Shown here in pieces: positions 52,743-60,308 of a stretch of 64,000 bases of DNA. Below the pieces are notes generated by a model that was not told where the DNA came from, ran no database searches, and was given only the letters and a program-made list of their open reading frames with translations. Within the stretch, counting starts at the first letter, position 1, and each line of letters begins with the position of its first letter. The stretch is from positions 1-64,000 of the forward strand of contig JBAVEY010000149.1 in assembly GCA_049587975.1 (NCBI GenBank). The letters are read 5' to 3'. Both the position numbers and the translations under genes were made by a program. The stretch is from DASSJM01 sp049587975 (GTDB lineage: Bacteria > Actinomycetota > UBA4738 > HRBIN12).

Positions 52743-53357
52743 GTGCCGCGGGACCCGTTCGTCGAGCTCGAGGATGCCCGCAGGAGCGTGCTCGCGGAGG
52801 CCGAGCGGTTCGTCGACGAGCTCGAGCCCGCCCTGGGCGAGAGCCTGCGGGCCGGGTTCGCGCGGCTCAAGGTCGCCCAGGCCGACGCGGCGGGGCGGCT
52901 CGGCCAGGAGAGCCAGGCGGCCCTCGAACGTGCGGTGGACCGGGCGATCGATCTCGGCGTGACCGAGGTGATCGGGCGGCTGCGCTCGCCCGAGCTCTGG
53001 CTGGCGCCGCTCACCGCGCCCGACCTGCCGCCGCGGACCGACCCGGCTCGCCCGCTCGGGATGCCCGAGTGGGTCGCGCGGCTGGGGCGCTCGGTACGCG
53101 AACGCCCATCGCTCGGCGCGCTCGACGACATGTCCAACCGCATCTGGGTCGCGGTCTCCGCGGCCGCCAAGCCGCTCGATCCGGTGCTCAAGGAGTTCGG
53201 GTTCCGGCCGGAGCGCCGGCGTCTGGGCGGGGGCAGCTTCGGCGTGGCGGCGCGGACGTTGCCACAGCTCGATCCGAGCGGCGGGCTGGGGCGCCGGTGG
53301 AAGCGGTACCGCGCCGCGTACGAACGTCTCGTCGCGCTCGCCGCCGCGGACCTCTAG
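52743..53357 (+). CDS. Hypothetical protein, helical
   Basis: This 204-residue protein has a helical N-terminal half rich in Ala, Glu and Arg (residues 5-85, LEDARRSVLAEAERFVDEL and on) and a C-terminal basic segment. No membrane segment or signal peptide is present and no family is recognised. The stop overlaps the convergent AsnC-family gene by 4 nt. Confidence 0.7.
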   Translation: MPRDPFVELEDARRSVLAEAERFVDELEPALGESLRAGFARLKVAQADAAGRLGQESQAALERAVDRAIDLGVTEVIGRLRSPELWLAPLTAPDLPPRTDPARPLGMPEWVARLGRSVRERPSLGALDDMSNRIWVAVSAAAKPLDPVLKEFGFRPERRRLGGGSFGVAARTLPQLDPSGGLGRRWKRYRAAYERLVALAAADL

Positions 53358-53815
53358 GTCGGAGCGCTCGGACCCGGACCGAGTGGGCGCCCCTCGAACG
53401 GCACGGAGAGCACGACCGTCGTCGTGGTGTTCACCTCGGCCTTCTCGCGGAGCGTTCGGATCAGGTCCTCCAGCGCGGTGGGGGTGCGTACCCGCACCTT
53501 CAAGATGTAGTTGGCCTCGCCCGCCACGCTCAGGCAGTCGACGACCTCGGTGAAGTCCCGCACGCGTTCGGGCAGGTCGTCGGCCTGCGTGGGATCGAAC
53601 GGCGTCACGGCGATCAGCGCAGTGACGAACAGCCCGAGCGCCTCGGGGTCGACGATCGCTCGGTAGCCGCGGATCGCGCCGCTCCGTTCGAGCTTGCGGA
53701 CGCGGTCGTGGACGGAGGAGGCGGAGAGGCCGGCGCGACGGCCGATGTCGGCATAGGTCGCCCGGGCGTCCTCTTGGAGCGCCGCGATGATCTCAAGATC
53801 GCGCTCGTCCACCAC
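53354..53815 (-). CDS. Lrp/AsnC-family transcriptional regulator
   Basis: This 153-residue regulator has an N-terminal HTH (residues 1-55, ATYADIGRRAGLSASSVHDRVRKLERSGAIRGY) and a ligand-binding RAM domain (about 65-145, with VAGEANYILKVRV). It senses an amino acid or similar ligand; which one is unknown. The candidate operators at 25.3 kb do not have an obvious AsnC-type pattern. The start is GTG 53815, 6 nt after a -10 box. Confidence 0.9.
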   Translation of the reverse strand: MVDERDLEIIAALQEDARATYADIGRRAGLSASSVHDRVRKLERSGAIRGYRAIVDPEALGLFVTALIAVTPFDPTQADDLPERVRDFTEVVDCLSVAGEANYILKVRVRTPTALEDLIRTLREKAEVNTTTTVVLSVPFEGRPLGPGPSAPT

Positions 53816-53821
53816 CCGCGT

Positions 53822-53827
53822 ATCGTA
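53822..53827 (-). promoter_or_regulatory. -10 box of the AsnC gene
   Basis: TACGAT (minus strand) is followed by 6 nt and then GTG at 53815. Confidence 0.45.
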
Positions 53828-53831
53828 CGGC

Positions 53832-53876
53832 GCTCCACGTGGCCGAGCCTGTGGAGCCGCGACGGCCCACGTCGCG
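53832..53876. other. Two adjacent inverted repeats upstream of the RT-like gene
   Basis: GCTCCAC (53832-53838) pairs with GTGGAGC (53851-53857), and CGCGAC (53858-53863) pairs with GTCGCG (53871-53876). The two potential hairpins stand end to end between the AsnC and RT-like genes. They could be an RNA structure or operators. Confidence 0.45.
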
Positions 53877-53973
53877 AACCCCGGGGCGGCCGATTCCCGC
53901 GAGCCGCTGATCGATGTACAACGTACCGGTAGTACCGGACGCGGCTCGACCTCCTCGGAGCCGGGGAGGACAC

Positions 53974-54651
53974 GTGGTCGCGACGGCGTTGGTTCCGCGC
54001 GTGCGGTTCGTCTGCGTCCGACGCGCGGGGGTCGAACGGCGCTTCGCGGTGCTCGACGCCCAGGCCCGCGAACGCTACGTCGAGCTGGTCGCGGGCGCGG
54101 CCGAAGCGATCGAGGCCCTCCTCTCGCCGGCCGTGATCGCGAACCGGGTCGCGTCCTGGCGCCTGGATCCGCCCGAGCTCCGGCTGCGACCGTGGCGGCT
54201 CGAACGCCGGGTGTTCGCCGCGCGGTTGGGGAGCCTCGCCTCGCGGCGGGGCGCCATCGCGTTCGCCGACGTCCGGCGGTGCTACGCGTCGATCTCGCCC
54301 GCGACGGTGGGGCGGACGCTCCAGCTGGCCGGCAGCCCGAACGCGGAGGAGGTCGAGAGGTTCCTCGCCGAGCTCCAGCCCTTCGGCGTCCGCGGGCTTC
54401 CCGTCGGTCCCGACGGGTCGGCCGTGCTCGCGAACGCCGTCCTCGCCCCGGTCGACCGGGCGCTGCGGGACTCGGGGATCGAACACCTGCGCTGGGTGGA
54501 CGACGTGGTCCTGCGCGGCACCGACCCGCAGGCCGCCGTGACCGTGTTCCGGCACGCGCTCGCCGAGCTCGGCCTGCGGCCGAACGAGCGCAAGACCCGA
54601 CTCGTCCTCGACCCCGCGTCGCTGCGGGGATCGGTGTCCGCCGGGCGGTAA
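53974..54651 (+). CDS. Minimal reverse-transcriptase-fold protein
   Basis: The 225-residue product carries a recognisable reverse-transcriptase palm: motif A AFADVRRCYASI (Asp99), motif B GLPVGPDGSAVLAN (141-154), motif C RWVDDVVL (Asp176-Asp177 in WVDD), and motif D ALAELGLRPNERKT (199-208). All three catalytic aspartates are kept. There is no maturase, thumb or known fused domain, and only about 20 residues follow motif D. It is thus much shorter than group II intron or retron enzymes and closer in pattern to small Abi/DRT-type or unclassified bacterial RTs. GTG 53974 is preceded by GGGGAGGA; ATG 53914 would add 20 residues without an SD. GC content matches its surroundings, and no intron or retron RNA is evident. 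Confidence 0.7.
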   Translation: MVATALVPRVRFVCVRRAGVERRFAVLDAQARERYVELVAGAAEAIEALLSPAVIANRVASWRLDPPELRLRPWRLERRVFAARLGSLASRRGAIAFADVRRCYASISPATVGRTLQLAGSPNAEEVERFLAELQPFGVRGLPVGPDGSAVLANAVLAPVDRALRDSGIEHLRWVDDVVLRGTDPQAAVTVFRHALAELGLRPNERKTRLVLDPASLRGSVSAGR

Positions 54652-54698
54652 CCGGGTCGGAGGGGTCGCGGCGTCGCCTGGGCTAAGCTCGCTCGACG

Positions 54699-56210
54699 AT
54701 GAAGACGCTGTACCGTGCTTCGCGCGTCCACACTCTCTCCTACCCGGCGTTGGGGGAGTGGGTGTTGGTCGACGGGCGCCACGTCGAGCGCGTGGGAACG
54801 GGCGACATCCCGGGGGCCGACCGCGTCGTTGACCTGCCCGGGACGACGATCCTGCCCGGCTTCATCGACACCCACGTTCACCTCACGGGCACCGGCGTGC
54901 ACCACCAGGCGCCCGAGCTCGGTTCGGTGTCCTCGGCCGCGGATCTGCTCGCCGCCGTGCGCGAGATCGCGGCGGGCCGACAGGGCCCGGTCTACCTCCA
55001 CGGCTGGGACGAATCGGGGTGGCCGGATCGCACCCTGCCGACGCTCCATGAGCTGGATGCGGTGACCGACCGGCCCCTGGGGCTCTCGCGCGTCGACGGG
55101 CACCTGGTCCTCGTCAACACCGCGGCCCTGCAGGCGACCGAAGCGGGCCGTGAGCGCGGGGTCGAGACCGACGCCGCCGGCGCGCCGGACGGGCGGCTCA
55201 CCGCCGCGGCGGGGCAGGTCGCGAAGCGATGGTTCTCGACCAACCTGTCCGAGCACGACGTGGAGGAGCTGCAGCTGGAAGGCGCGAGCCTGGCCGTCGC
55301 GCACGGTGTCACGACGATCCACGAGATGTCGATGCCGGCCGATCGCGGCATGCGCGACCTCGAGATCCTCCTCGCGCACCGCACCCGGCTGCCCCTCGAC
55401 GTAGTGAGCTACGTCGCGACGACGGACCTGTCCACGGTGATGGATCTCGGACTGCCTCGGATCGGCGGGGACCTTCCCGTGGACGGCTCGATCGGGGCCC
55501 GGACGGCGTTCGTGTCCGGAGGGTTCGTCGACCGGGACGGCGGTCCCCGCGGATACTTCGGGGACGACGAGCTCGCCCAGTTCTTTCACGACGGCCATCT
55601 CGCCGGGCTGCAGGTCGGCGTCCACGCGATCGGTGATGCCGCGGTCGAACAGGTCGTCGGGACATGGGAGCGGGTGTATCAGTCGCTCGACTCGCGGCAG
55701 CGTCGGCACTTCCGGGCCCGACGCCATCGCATCGAGCACTTCGAGATGGCGAGCCTCGACGTGATCGAGCGCGCCGCGATGCTCGGCCTCGCGATCAGCG
55801 TGCAACCGACGTTCGACGCCCGGTGGGGCTTTCCCGGCAGCCTGTACGAACAGAGCCTGGGCCCCGATCGGGCCGCGTCGATGAACCGCTTCCGTGACCT
55901 CCTCAGCCGCGGGATGGAGCTCGGAGCGGGCTCGGACTCGCCGATCACCACGATCGACCCGCTCGTGGGCGTGTCGGCGTTCGAGGGTCACCATGACCCG
56001 TCGCAGCGGCTCGGTCGGGAGGAAGCGGTGCGGGTGTTCACCCTGGGGAGCGCCCGGCTCGCGCATCAGGAAGACAAGAAGGGGAGCCTGGAGCCGGGCA
56101 AGCACGCGGACTTCGCCGTGTACGAGGTCGACCCGCTCGAGACACCCTCGCTCGAGGGCCTGCGACCGATCCTCACGGTGAGCCTCGGTCGCGACGTGTA
56201 CGCCGCGTGA
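54699..56210 (+). CDS. Amidohydrolase family protein
   Basis: This 503-residue metal-dependent hydrolase is of the amidohydrolase 3 (YtcJ-like) type. Metal motifs are DTHVHLTG near the N-terminus, then VHAIGDAA, HRIEHFEM and GSDSPITT, and the C-terminal beta domain closes with GKHADFAVYEVDP. The substrate is unknown. It is a relative of the 22313 gene. A -10-like TAAGCT lies 10 nt before the ATG. It follows the RT-like gene by 47 nt on the same strand. Confidence 0.85.
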   Translation: MKTLYRASRVHTLSYPALGEWVLVDGRHVERVGTGDIPGADRVVDLPGTTILPGFIDTHVHLTGTGVHHQAPELGSVSSAADLLAAVREIAAGRQGPVYLHGWDESGWPDRTLPTLHELDAVTDRPLGLSRVDGHLVLVNTAALQATEAGRERGVETDAAGAPDGRLTAAAGQVAKRWFSTNLSEHDVEELQLEGASLAVAHGVTTIHEMSMPADRGMRDLEILLAHRTRLPLDVVSYVATTDLSTVMDLGLPRIGGDLPVDGSIGARTAFVSGGFVDRDGGPRGYFGDDELAQFFHDGHLAGLQVGVHAIGDAAVEQVVGTWERVYQSLDSRQRRHFRARRHRIEHFEMASLDVIERAAMLGLAISVQPTFDARWGFPGSLYEQSLGPDRAASMNRFRDLLSRGMELGAGSDSPITTIDPLVGVSAFEGHHDPSQRLGREEAVRVFTLGSARLAHQEDKKGSLEPGKHADFAVYEVDPLETPSLEGLRPILTVSLGRDVYAA

Positions 56211-56221
56211 CACCAGCGCGT

Positions 56222-56249
56222 TTGACACGGCGGTGTCCCGGCGTAGTAT
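56222..56249 (+). promoter_or_regulatory. Consensus-like promoter of a structured RNA candidate
   Basis: TTGACA (56222-56227) and TAGTAT (56244-56249) are 16 bp apart. It is the best sigma-70-type promoter in the window and no reading frame begins within the next 290 bp. Confidence 0.65.
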
Positions 56250-56255
56250 CCGGCG

Positions 56256-56400
56256 TTGCGTCGGCCGCTCCGGCGGTGGGCGCATGGAGGACCCAAGAGG
56301 CTGAGTAGAGAACGCGGCGCCCCGGCGCCGCGGCCCCAAAGGTCTCTTGGGTCCTCATCTCGTGCCAACCCGACGATCTCCTCCCGCCGACGAGCACGAC
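56256..56400 (+). ncRNA. Candidate small structured RNA
   Basis: Downstream of the strong promoter a 13-bp perfect stem is formed by GAGGACCCAAGAG (56287-56299) and CTCTTGGGTCCTC (56344-56356). It encloses an 8-bp hairpin GCGGCGCC-CC-GGCGCCGC (56315-56332). Flanking pieces CGTCGGC (56269-56275) and GCCGACG (56386-56392) can pair as an outer stem. The general shape is a long interrupted hairpin reminiscent of 6S-type RNAs, but I could not match a known family. The exact ends are guesses. Confidence 0.5.
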
Positions 56401-56462
56401 CCGTGCCTGATGGTGAGCCGTGCGACCTAGCTCGGTTCGGCGGCCGCGACGGGAATGAATCG

Positions 56463-56490
56463 GCTCCGCGCGGCGTTGTGGCCGCGGAGC
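56463..56490 (+). terminator. Hairpin before the DUF4193 gene
   Basis: GCTCCGC-GC-GGC pairs with GCCGCGGAGC across a GTTGTG loop, with a 2-nt bulge. No T-tract follows. It may end the small RNA upstream. Confidence 0.45.
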
Positions 56491-56492
56491 AC

Positions 56493-56520
56493 TTGCCAGG
56501 AAGATGCGCGGCAGTACAAT
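56493..56520 (+). promoter_or_regulatory. Promoter of the DUF4193 gene
   Basis: TTGCCA (56493-56498) and TACAAT (56515-56520) are 16 bp apart. The start codon at 56547 has SD-like GAGGGA at 56535-56540. Confidence 0.55.
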
Positions 56521-56546
56521 CCCCCGGCCGAAAAGAGGGACCGCAG

Positions 56547-56900
56547 GTGGAAGACCTCGAGGACACGCTCGAAGACGAAGAGGTCGACGAGGAGGGTGCC
56601 GAGCCCGACACCGCGGACGAGGACGCCCCGGCGACCCCGCCGGCGGCCGCGGCGGCCGGCGACGAGGACGTGGAATCGATCCAGGACATCCTCGTCAAGC
56701 AGGAGGCTCGCTCCGAGGAAGCCGAGGAGACCGAGGAGGAATCGGTCCTGACGCTGTCGCGTGAGGAGCGCCTCGAGCCCCTCGCTGTCAAAGTCGTGCC
56801 CCCCCAGCCGACCGAGTTCATCTGCTCCAACTGCTACCTGGTCAAGCACCGGAGCCAGCTGAAGGACAAGGCGAAGATGCTCTGCCGGGATTGCGCCTGA
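56547..56900 (+). CDS. DUF4193 family zinc-ribbon protein
   Basis: This 117-residue protein matches the actinobacterial DUF4193 family in its C-terminus: EFICSNCYLVKHRSQL, then MLCRDCA, with four Cys in a zinc-ribbon pattern. The first 80 residues are very acidic and probably disordered. The function is unknown. The GTG start at 56547 was chosen from the SD; the longer upstream frame covers the structured RNA. Its end overlaps the lnt-ppm1 TTG by 10 nt. Confidence 0.85.
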   Translation: MEDLEDTLEDEEVDEEGAEPDTADEDAPATPPAAAAAGDEDVESIQDILVKQEARSEEAEETEEESVLTLSREERLEPLAVKVVPPQPTEFICSNCYLVKHRSQLKDKAKMLCRDCA

Positions 56901-59134
56901 GCCCCAGCGGGCTCCGGCTCCCGTACGCCATCCTGATCGCCGCGGCTGCGGGCGCGGTCTTGTCCCTCGCCTTCCCGCCGGCGGGGATCTGGCCGCTGGT
57001 GTTCGTCGCCCCGATCCCGCTGCTCTGGCTCGTGCGTGGCTCGCGACCCGGTCGGGCGGCCCTCTGCGGGTTCGCGTTCGGCTTCGTGTACTTCGGCGCG
57101 CTCCTGTACTGGATCCTTCTGTTCGGCGAACTCGGATGGGCCTCCCTGGTCATGATGTCGGCCGGGTTCATGGCGGCCTTCGGCGCCCTGGCGCCCGCCG
57201 TGTGGCATCGGGACCACCCGCTGCTGGGCACCCTGGGACTCGCGAGCCTGTGGACCATCATCGAGTGGCTCCGGGGGATGATCCCGCTCGGCGGGTTCGG
57301 CTGGGGACAGCTCGGGGTGACCCAGGTGGATGCGCCGGCGCTGCCGCTCGCGTCGATCGGCGGGGTCTGGGCGCTGTCGTTCTGCGTGATCATGGTGTCG
57401 GGCTTGCTGCTGCTCGCGGCGGAGCGGTGGGGGGGCGGTCGCCGGTCGAGAGCGCTCGCGTTCGCGGGGTGTGCGATCGCCCTGGCCGTCGTTCCCGCGG
57501 CCATCCCCGTACCGGTCGCGAACGGGCGCGACATCGACGTCGCGACCATCCAGGTCGACGTCGGGTCGGTCCAGGACCTCGTCGGTGCCGAGGAGGACCT
57601 GGCCGTCGCACGGCTGAACATCGACCGGCACCTCGCGCTCGCGCAGGACCCGCCAGACCTGGTCGTGTGGGGGGAGGGCGCCCTGGATCCCGGGGTGACG
57701 AACGATCCGGCGGCGATGGGGGAGGTGAGCGACGCGGTCGCCTCGGTCGGAGCGCCCACGATCGCCGGAGCCGTGATCGACGACCCTGACGGCACGGAGC
57801 ACACGGCCACGCTTGCCTTCGACGGGACCGGCGCGGTCGTGGATCGCTACGAGAAGGTGAAGCTGGTCCCGTTCGGCGAGTACGTGCCCTTCCGGGACGA
57901 GCTCGGCTGGATCTCGGCGATCGACCAGATCCCGGTGGACCGGACGCCGGGCGACGCGGTCACGCTGATCTCGCTGCCGGGCCTCCCCCCGATCGGGACC
58001 CCCATCTGCTACGAGAACAGCTTCCCCTCGATCGACAGGGAGATGACGCGCGAGGGCGCCGGTTTCCTGACGGTCGTGATCAACAACGCCTCGTACGGAC
58101 GCACGGCCGCGTCCGAGCAACACCTGCAGATGAGCCGGCTCCGGGCGGTGGAGAACGCGCGATGGGTGGTGCACGCGGCGGTCTCGGGCATCAGCGCCTT
58201 CATCGACGAGGAGGGCCACGTCGTGGATTCGCGTGGCCTGTTCGAACCGGCCACCATGCGGGCGATGGTCCGTACGTCGGATCGCCGAACCGTCTACACG
58301 CGGCTGGGGGACTGGGTGCCATGGGGCTCGGTCCTGCTGGTCCTCGGCCTCCTCGCGCTCCCACGGGGACGGCGAGGGCCCCTCCGGCGACCGGGGCCGC
58401 TGCCCGAGCGCCCGAGGACCCTGGTCATCCTCCCCACCTACAACGAGCGCGCCACGATCGAGGCCGTGCTCGACGGGCTCGCCGCCGTGGGGCCCGAACT
58501 GGACGTCCTCGTGGTCGACGACGGTTCTCCCGACGGCACGGGCGAGGTCGTCCGGACGCGCTCGGGGTCCGATCCGCACGTCCATCTGGTCGAGCGGCCA
58601 CGCAAGTCCGGGCTCGCGAGCGCGTACGCGGTCGGGTTCGAACGCGCGATCTCGCAGGGGTACGACCTGGCCGTCGAGATGGACTCGGACCTGTCGCACC
58701 GGCCCCAGGAGCTGTCGAGGCTCCTGGAAGCCGCGGGACGGCACCACCTGGTGATCGGGAGCCGGTATGTCCCGGGCGGCTCGGTCACGAACTGGAGCCG
58801 ATCCCGCCTGGCGCTCTCGAGAGCCGGGAACCTCTACACGAGGTTCTGCCTGGGGTTCGGCATCCACGACGCCACGAGCGGATTCCGCGTCTATCGGCGC
58901 GAGGCGCTCGAGGAGGTCGCCGCGGCCCCGATCCGCTCGGACGGCTACGGCTTCCAGATCGAGCTCGTCTACCGCGCGTGGAACCGCGGCCTGTCGGTCG
59001 GCGAGGCGCCCATCTCGTTCAGAGAGCGTGAGCACGGCCAGTCGAAGATCAGCCGTCGCATCGTGGTGGAGGCGCTCTGGCTCGTCACCCTGTGGGGCTT
59101 GCGGGCCCGGTTCCGGCCCCCGCCGGAGCTCTGA
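56891..59134 (+). CDS. Apolipoprotein N-acyltransferase / polyprenol-phosphate mannosyltransferase fusion
   Basis: This 747-residue fusion joins an Lnt domain (about 1-500) to a GT2 glycosyltransferase (about 510-747). The Lnt part has at least six membrane helices and a nitrilase-like domain with catalytic Glu in VWGEGALDP, Lys in YEKVKLVPFGEYVPF and Cys in TPICYENSFP. The second part (VILPTYNERATI, VVDDGSPDGT, EMDSDLSHRP, DATSGFRVYRR) matches dolichol/polyprenol-phosphate mannose synthases. M. tuberculosis Ppm1 (Rv2051c) has this same organisation. It would N-acylate lipoproteins, several of which are in this window, and make the mannosyl donor for lipoglycans. TTG is the likely start. Confidence 0.92.
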   Translation: MRLSPSGLRLPYAILIAAAAGAVLSLAFPPAGIWPLVFVAPIPLLWLVRGSRPGRAALCGFAFGFVYFGALLYWILLFGELGWASLVMMSAGFMAAFGALAPAVWHRDHPLLGTLGLASLWTIIEWLRGMIPLGGFGWGQLGVTQVDAPALPLASIGGVWALSFCVIMVSGLLLLAAERWGGGRRSRALAFAGCAIALAVVPAAIPVPVANGRDIDVATIQVDVGSVQDLVGAEEDLAVARLNIDRHLALAQDPPDLVVWGEGALDPGVTNDPAAMGEVSDAVASVGAPTIAGAVIDDPDGTEHTATLAFDGTGAVVDRYEKVKLVPFGEYVPFRDELGWISAIDQIPVDRTPGDAVTLISLPGLPPIGTPICYENSFPSIDREMTREGAGFLTVVINNASYGRTAASEQHLQMSRLRAVENARWVVHAAVSGISAFIDEEGHVVDSRGLFEPATMRAMVRTSDRRTVYTRLGDWVPWGSVLLVLGLLALPRGRRGPLRRPGPLPERPRTLVILPTYNERATIEAVLDGLAAVGPELDVLVVDDGSPDGTGEVVRTRSGSDPHVHLVERPRKSGLASAYAVGFERAISQGYDLAVEMDSDLSHRPQELSRLLEAAGRHHLVIGSRYVPGGSVTNWSRSRLALSRAGNLYTRFCLGFGIHDATSGFRVYRREALEEVAAAPIRSDGYGFQIELVYRAWNRGLSVGEAPISFREREHGQSKISRRIVVEALWLVTLWGLRARFRPPPEL

Positions 59135-59254
59135 TTCCACCAGGCGAGACGCCGGGAACGTACGTTATGACAAGTTCATTGTTATCCTCACACTCACCCA
59201 CCCCGATCTACCAACCCAACCCCTCGGCCAAGGCCCAACCGACCCCCGTCCGGG

Positions 59255-59282
59255 TTGCCCTTCGAGGCAGTGGCCCTACACT
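59255..59282 (+). promoter_or_regulatory. Promoter of the surface protein gene
   Basis: TTGCCC (59255-59260) and TACACT (59277-59282) are 16 bp apart, giving a leader of about 160 nt before ATG 59451. The preceding 59135-59250 is locally AT-richer (around 59160-59195) and holds no gene I can see. Confidence 0.4.
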
Positions 59283-59390
59283 CTGCGCGTCCAGCCTGGG
59301 GCGGCTGTGGCGTACATCGAAGGGCTTACGACACGCACCGACCTTCGGCCGATGATGTAGCCCAAACCGGGGTCGTACCATCGCCATGAC

Positions 59391-59424
59391 GGGGACCCGA
59401 GGTGTCCCCCGGTTGTTTCAACCG
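59391..59424 (+). other. Structured leader of the surface protein mRNA
   Basis: Two adjacent hairpins can form: GGGGAC/GTCCCC (59391-59396 with 59404-59409) and CGGTTG/CAACCG (59410-59415 with 59419-59424). They end shortly before the SD AGGGGAGG. I could not match a known riboswitch. Confidence 0.5.
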
Positions 59425-59450
59425 ACAACGGCTAAGGGGAGGTACGACAC

Positions 59451-60164
59451 ATGAACCGCGAGCAGGAACGTGTCAAACGGAGCAGGCGCCTCACGACGGC
59501 CGGGTTGATCGGCGTGACCGCCGGGACGCTTCTCATGATGGCCTGGGCAGTATTCCCCAATGCCGCGTTCGCGGACGACACCTTCACATGGGGGGGCCAG
59601 GGCTTCCCGAACGCGACGTGCGACGCCGCGACCGCTCAGACCATGCTGTGGATCTTCAACGACAACGGGTCGGCGGTTCCGACGTCGCTCACGATCAACG
59701 GCCAGGTGCAGAGCGGTTCGTGGGTGCAGAAAGGCGGCGGGACGCACCAGTTCATCGCGACCGTGAACGGGACGAACTTCCCGCCGACGACGGCGTCGGT
59801 CACCTTCACCGGTAGCCTGGGTTCGAACACGGTGCTGACCCTATCGGGATGCAATGAGGGGCAGACGACGACCACGCCACCGACGACGACCACGCCACCG
59901 ACGACGACCACGCCACCTGGTGGAACCACAACCACCACCACCACCACTAGCCCGACCGTCGCTCCGACGACGGTGCGGCCGAGCAAGAGCGACACCGAAA
60001 CCGTGTCCCCCACAACGGTCCGGCCGGGCAAACTCGCCTTCACCGGGTTTGAGGACGTCGTGCCGATCGGGACGCTGGCCCTCACGCTCATGACGACGGG
60101 CTCCGGGCTTCTGTGGGCGGGCGCTCGCCGCCGCCGCTCGAACGACTCGGAGGACGACAGCTAG
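59451..60164 (+). CDS. Secreted cell-wall protein with LAFTG sortase-type signal
   Basis: This 237-residue protein has a long signal peptide (basic start, hydrophobic 15-35, cleavage probably after AFA near residue 42), a small secreted domain with two Cys (ATCDAAT and LSGCNEG), a Thr/Pro linker and a sorting signal at the C-terminus: LAFTG, a hydrophobic helix and the tail ARRRRS. LAxTG is the motif used by class E sortases. The linker contains three exact TTTPPT-type repeats. The domain function is unknown. Confidence 0.85.
   Translation: MNREQERVKRSRRLTTAGLIGVTAGTLLMMAWAVFPNAAFADDTFTWGGQGFPNATCDAATAQTMLWIFNDNGSAVPTSLTINGQVQSGSWVQKGGGTHQFIATVNGTNFPPTTASVTFTGSLGSNTVLTLSGCNEGQTTTTPPTTTTPPTTTTPPGGTTTTTTTTSPTVAPTTVRPSKSDTETVSPTTVRPGKLAFTGFEDVVPIGTLALTLMTTGSGLLWAGARRRRSNDSEDDS
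59865..59918 (+). repeat. Three 18-bp tandem repeats in the Thr/Pro linker
   Basis: ACGACGACCACGCCACCG occurs at 59865-59882 and 59883-59900, and a third copy at 59901-59918 differs at the last base. It encodes a TTTPPT-type unit. Confidence 0.9.
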
Positions 60165-60187
60165 GTCAGTCAGGTTGGGAGGAGCAA

Positions 60188-60232
60188 CGAAGGGGCCTCG
60201 ATGAACGATCGAGGCCCCTTCGATTTGTGATT
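60188..60232 (+). terminator. Terminator of the surface protein gene
   Basis: A perfect 15-bp stem (60188-60202 with 60208-60222) with a GAACG loop is followed by ATTTGTGATT. It lies 24 nt after the stop codon. Confidence 0.88.
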
Positions 60233-60261
60233 CCCCCTCCGTGCAGTCTGAGGGAGATGGC

Positions 60262-60293
60262 GAGAAGACCCGGGGGTTGCCCCGGGTCTTCTC
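60262..60293 (-). terminator. Terminator hairpin of the CAP-domain gene
   Basis: A perfect 14-bp stem (60262-60275 with 60280-60293) closes on a 4-nt loop, and flanking AGTCTG/CAGACT can extend it. It lies 15 nt after the minus-strand stop. There is no T-tract. Confidence 0.7.
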
Positions 60294-60308
60294 CAGGTCT
60301 CCAGACTC

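Noticed and set aside
53974..54651. Group II intron or retron
   Set aside because: No maturase or endonuclease domain, no domain V-like RNA and no msr/msd structure could be seen around the gene.
56256..56400. 6S RNA
   Set aside because: The overall hairpin shape is similar, but I could not identify a clear central bubble or family sequence, so it is listed only as an unassigned RNA candidate.
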